Source: Cercospora beticola
Lineage: Eukaryota; Ascomycota; Dothideomycetes; Mycosphaerellales; Mycosphaerellaceae
DNA length: 64,000 nucleotides
NCBI RefSeq assembly: GCF_033473495.1
Contig: NC_088936.1
Location: forward strand, 434,001 to 498,000
Reading direction: 5' to 3'
Within the stretch, counting starts at the first letter, position 1. Each line of letters starts with the position of its first letter. This document shows positions 63,196-64,000 of this stretch, piece by piece. The notes under the pieces were generated by a model that saw nothing but the letters and a program-made list of their open reading frames with translations, did not search any database and had not been told where the DNA came from. The position numbers and the translations under genes were made by a program.

Positions 63196-64000
63196 ATGGA
63201 GCCCTCCACCAACATCGTCTCCAGCACCACGGCAGAGCAGGCCTCGCCAGCGGAGGTGGTCCGCGACCCCTTCACCATCTACATACAGAGCTACCTGACT
63301 CGCCAAGGTCTCGACGAGACCTTCATTCACGAAAATATCTCCTCCCAGGTCATTCTGGACAGCTTCCGCGACATCCAGGATACCGACGTCCCGCCAGCGC
63401 CATCTGGCCCTCGCAACGCCATGCAGAGACAGTCAGACCATGTGTGTACTGGCCACCTGCAGAGATATCTCATTGACAATGGCTTCAAGCCGAATTTCGC
63501 GCGCCAGGTCACCGGCGTTCACATATACAACAGCGTGATCTCGGCGATGCCAGAAGACCTTCTCCCAAAAACACCTTCCGTCAAAGGCACCAAGAAGCCA
63601 GACACTCCAAACGCTCCGTCGAAAGCTTCACGGAAGGACAGTGTTCTCGCCGAAAAATCCACCTCCGAGAGCGACGACGACAGCGAGGACGACATGCCGC
63701 TCAGCCGCAGGCGCGCAAACCGCAACAAATACATCAACGAGGTCCGTTCTGGCCGCATCAGCAAGCACGTCAAGCCAAAGAAACTCGACTTTTCCAAGAA
63801 ATACCACAAGATCCAGACCGCCTGCCTCGCCGACATCGAGCTTTCCGAAGACAGCACCTTCAACTCCCACATCTCATCCAAGGCCTACGACCAGTTTCTC
63901 GCCACTTCCGCCGCCTTTCTCGCAACTCGCTTCGCCGCTGTCAGCGTCACACTTGCTCATGCAGGCCAGAGCGAGAAGGCAGAAGCTTTTGGTCAGTTCG
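63196..64000 (+). CDS. partial gene, protein of unknown function (right edge)
   Basis: ATG at 63196 (ccaATGG context) opens a frame that runs without a stop to the window edge, giving 268 residues so far. The N-terminal segment PFTIYIQSYLTRQGLDETFI then ENISSQVILDSF suggests a short helical dimerisation module. A second helical pair follows (HLQRYLIDNGFKPNFARQVT). A Lys/Ser/Asp-rich linker has SRKDSVLAEKSTSESDDDSE. A basic segment (SRRRANRNKYINEVRSGRIS) could be a nuclear signal. I do not recognise the family. Confidence 0.7.
   Translation, partial: MEPSTNIVSSTTAEQASPAEVVRDPFTIYIQSYLTRQGLDETFIHENISSQVILDSFRDIQDTDVPPAPSGPRNAMQRQSDHVCTGHLQRYLIDNGFKPNFARQVTGVHIYNSVISAMPEDLLPKTPSVKGTKKPDTPNAPSKASRKDSVLAEKSTSESDDDSEDDMPLSRRRANRNKYINEVRSGRISKHVKPKKLDFSKKYHKIQTACLADIELSEDSTFNSHISSKAYDQFLATSAAFLATRFAAVSVTLAHAGQSEKAEAFGQF

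Overview
The window is nuclear DNA of a filamentous ascomycete. The evidence is short spliceosomal introns of about 48-113 nt with GTRRGT donors, CTRAY branch points and YAG acceptors; a HET-NACHT-ankyrin gene and a second HET gene; a multi-CFEM adhesin-like protein; and fungal forms of Nop9, Hpc2, Nab3, Vps71, Rba50, Sec14 and mitochondrial uS2. The gene complement resembles Dothideomycetes, but that placement is inference. All gene models were spliced by hand, with reading frame checked across every junction.

Layout. 0.3-4.6 kb: a PLP decarboxylase and NOP9, both minus strand. 6-11 kb: surface and secreted proteins (a four-helix membrane protein, a four-CFEM protein with a Thr/Ser-rich tail, and a 76-residue cysteine-rich secreted protein). 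11.5-15.7 kb: a HET-NACHT-ankyrin NLR with decayed coding fragments downstream. 16.5-26.6 kb: BTB protein, SWR1 subunit Vps71, acyl-protein thioesterase, membrane acyltransferase, a type II membrane protein and a small basic protein. 28-38 kb: a GGQ peptidyl-tRNA hydrolase, Nab3-like RNA-binding protein, metallo-beta-lactamase, Rba50/RPAP1 and Hpc2. 42.3-47.3 kb: mitochondrial uS2 and a divergent helical protein. 47.7-64 kb: a giant disordered protein, Sec14, a 2EXR protein, quinolinate phosphoribosyltransferase, a HET gene, a metallophosphatase and an open gene at the right edge.

The most striking feature lies at 39.06-42.15 kb, in an interval with no protein gene. Ten same-strand units of 148-161 nt recur every 272-368 nt. 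Each has the same plan: an ~11-bp terminal helix, a UU linker, a tRNA D-arm-like hairpin carrying an RNA polymerase III A-box-like sequence, a second conserved hairpin, a unit-specific variable hairpin, the closing strand and a T-run. Compensatory base changes support all the helices. Five units also share an upstream element at a constant distance of 36-37 nt. I read this as a tandem family of undescribed, probably Pol III-transcribed tRNA-like RNAs.

Most protein genes are independent housekeeping genes. Local relationships worth noting are the head-to-head uS2m/helical-protein pair sharing about 158 bp, two tail-to-tail pairs with stops 26-31 bp apart, and the cluster of surface, secreted and self-recognition genes at 6-16 kb.
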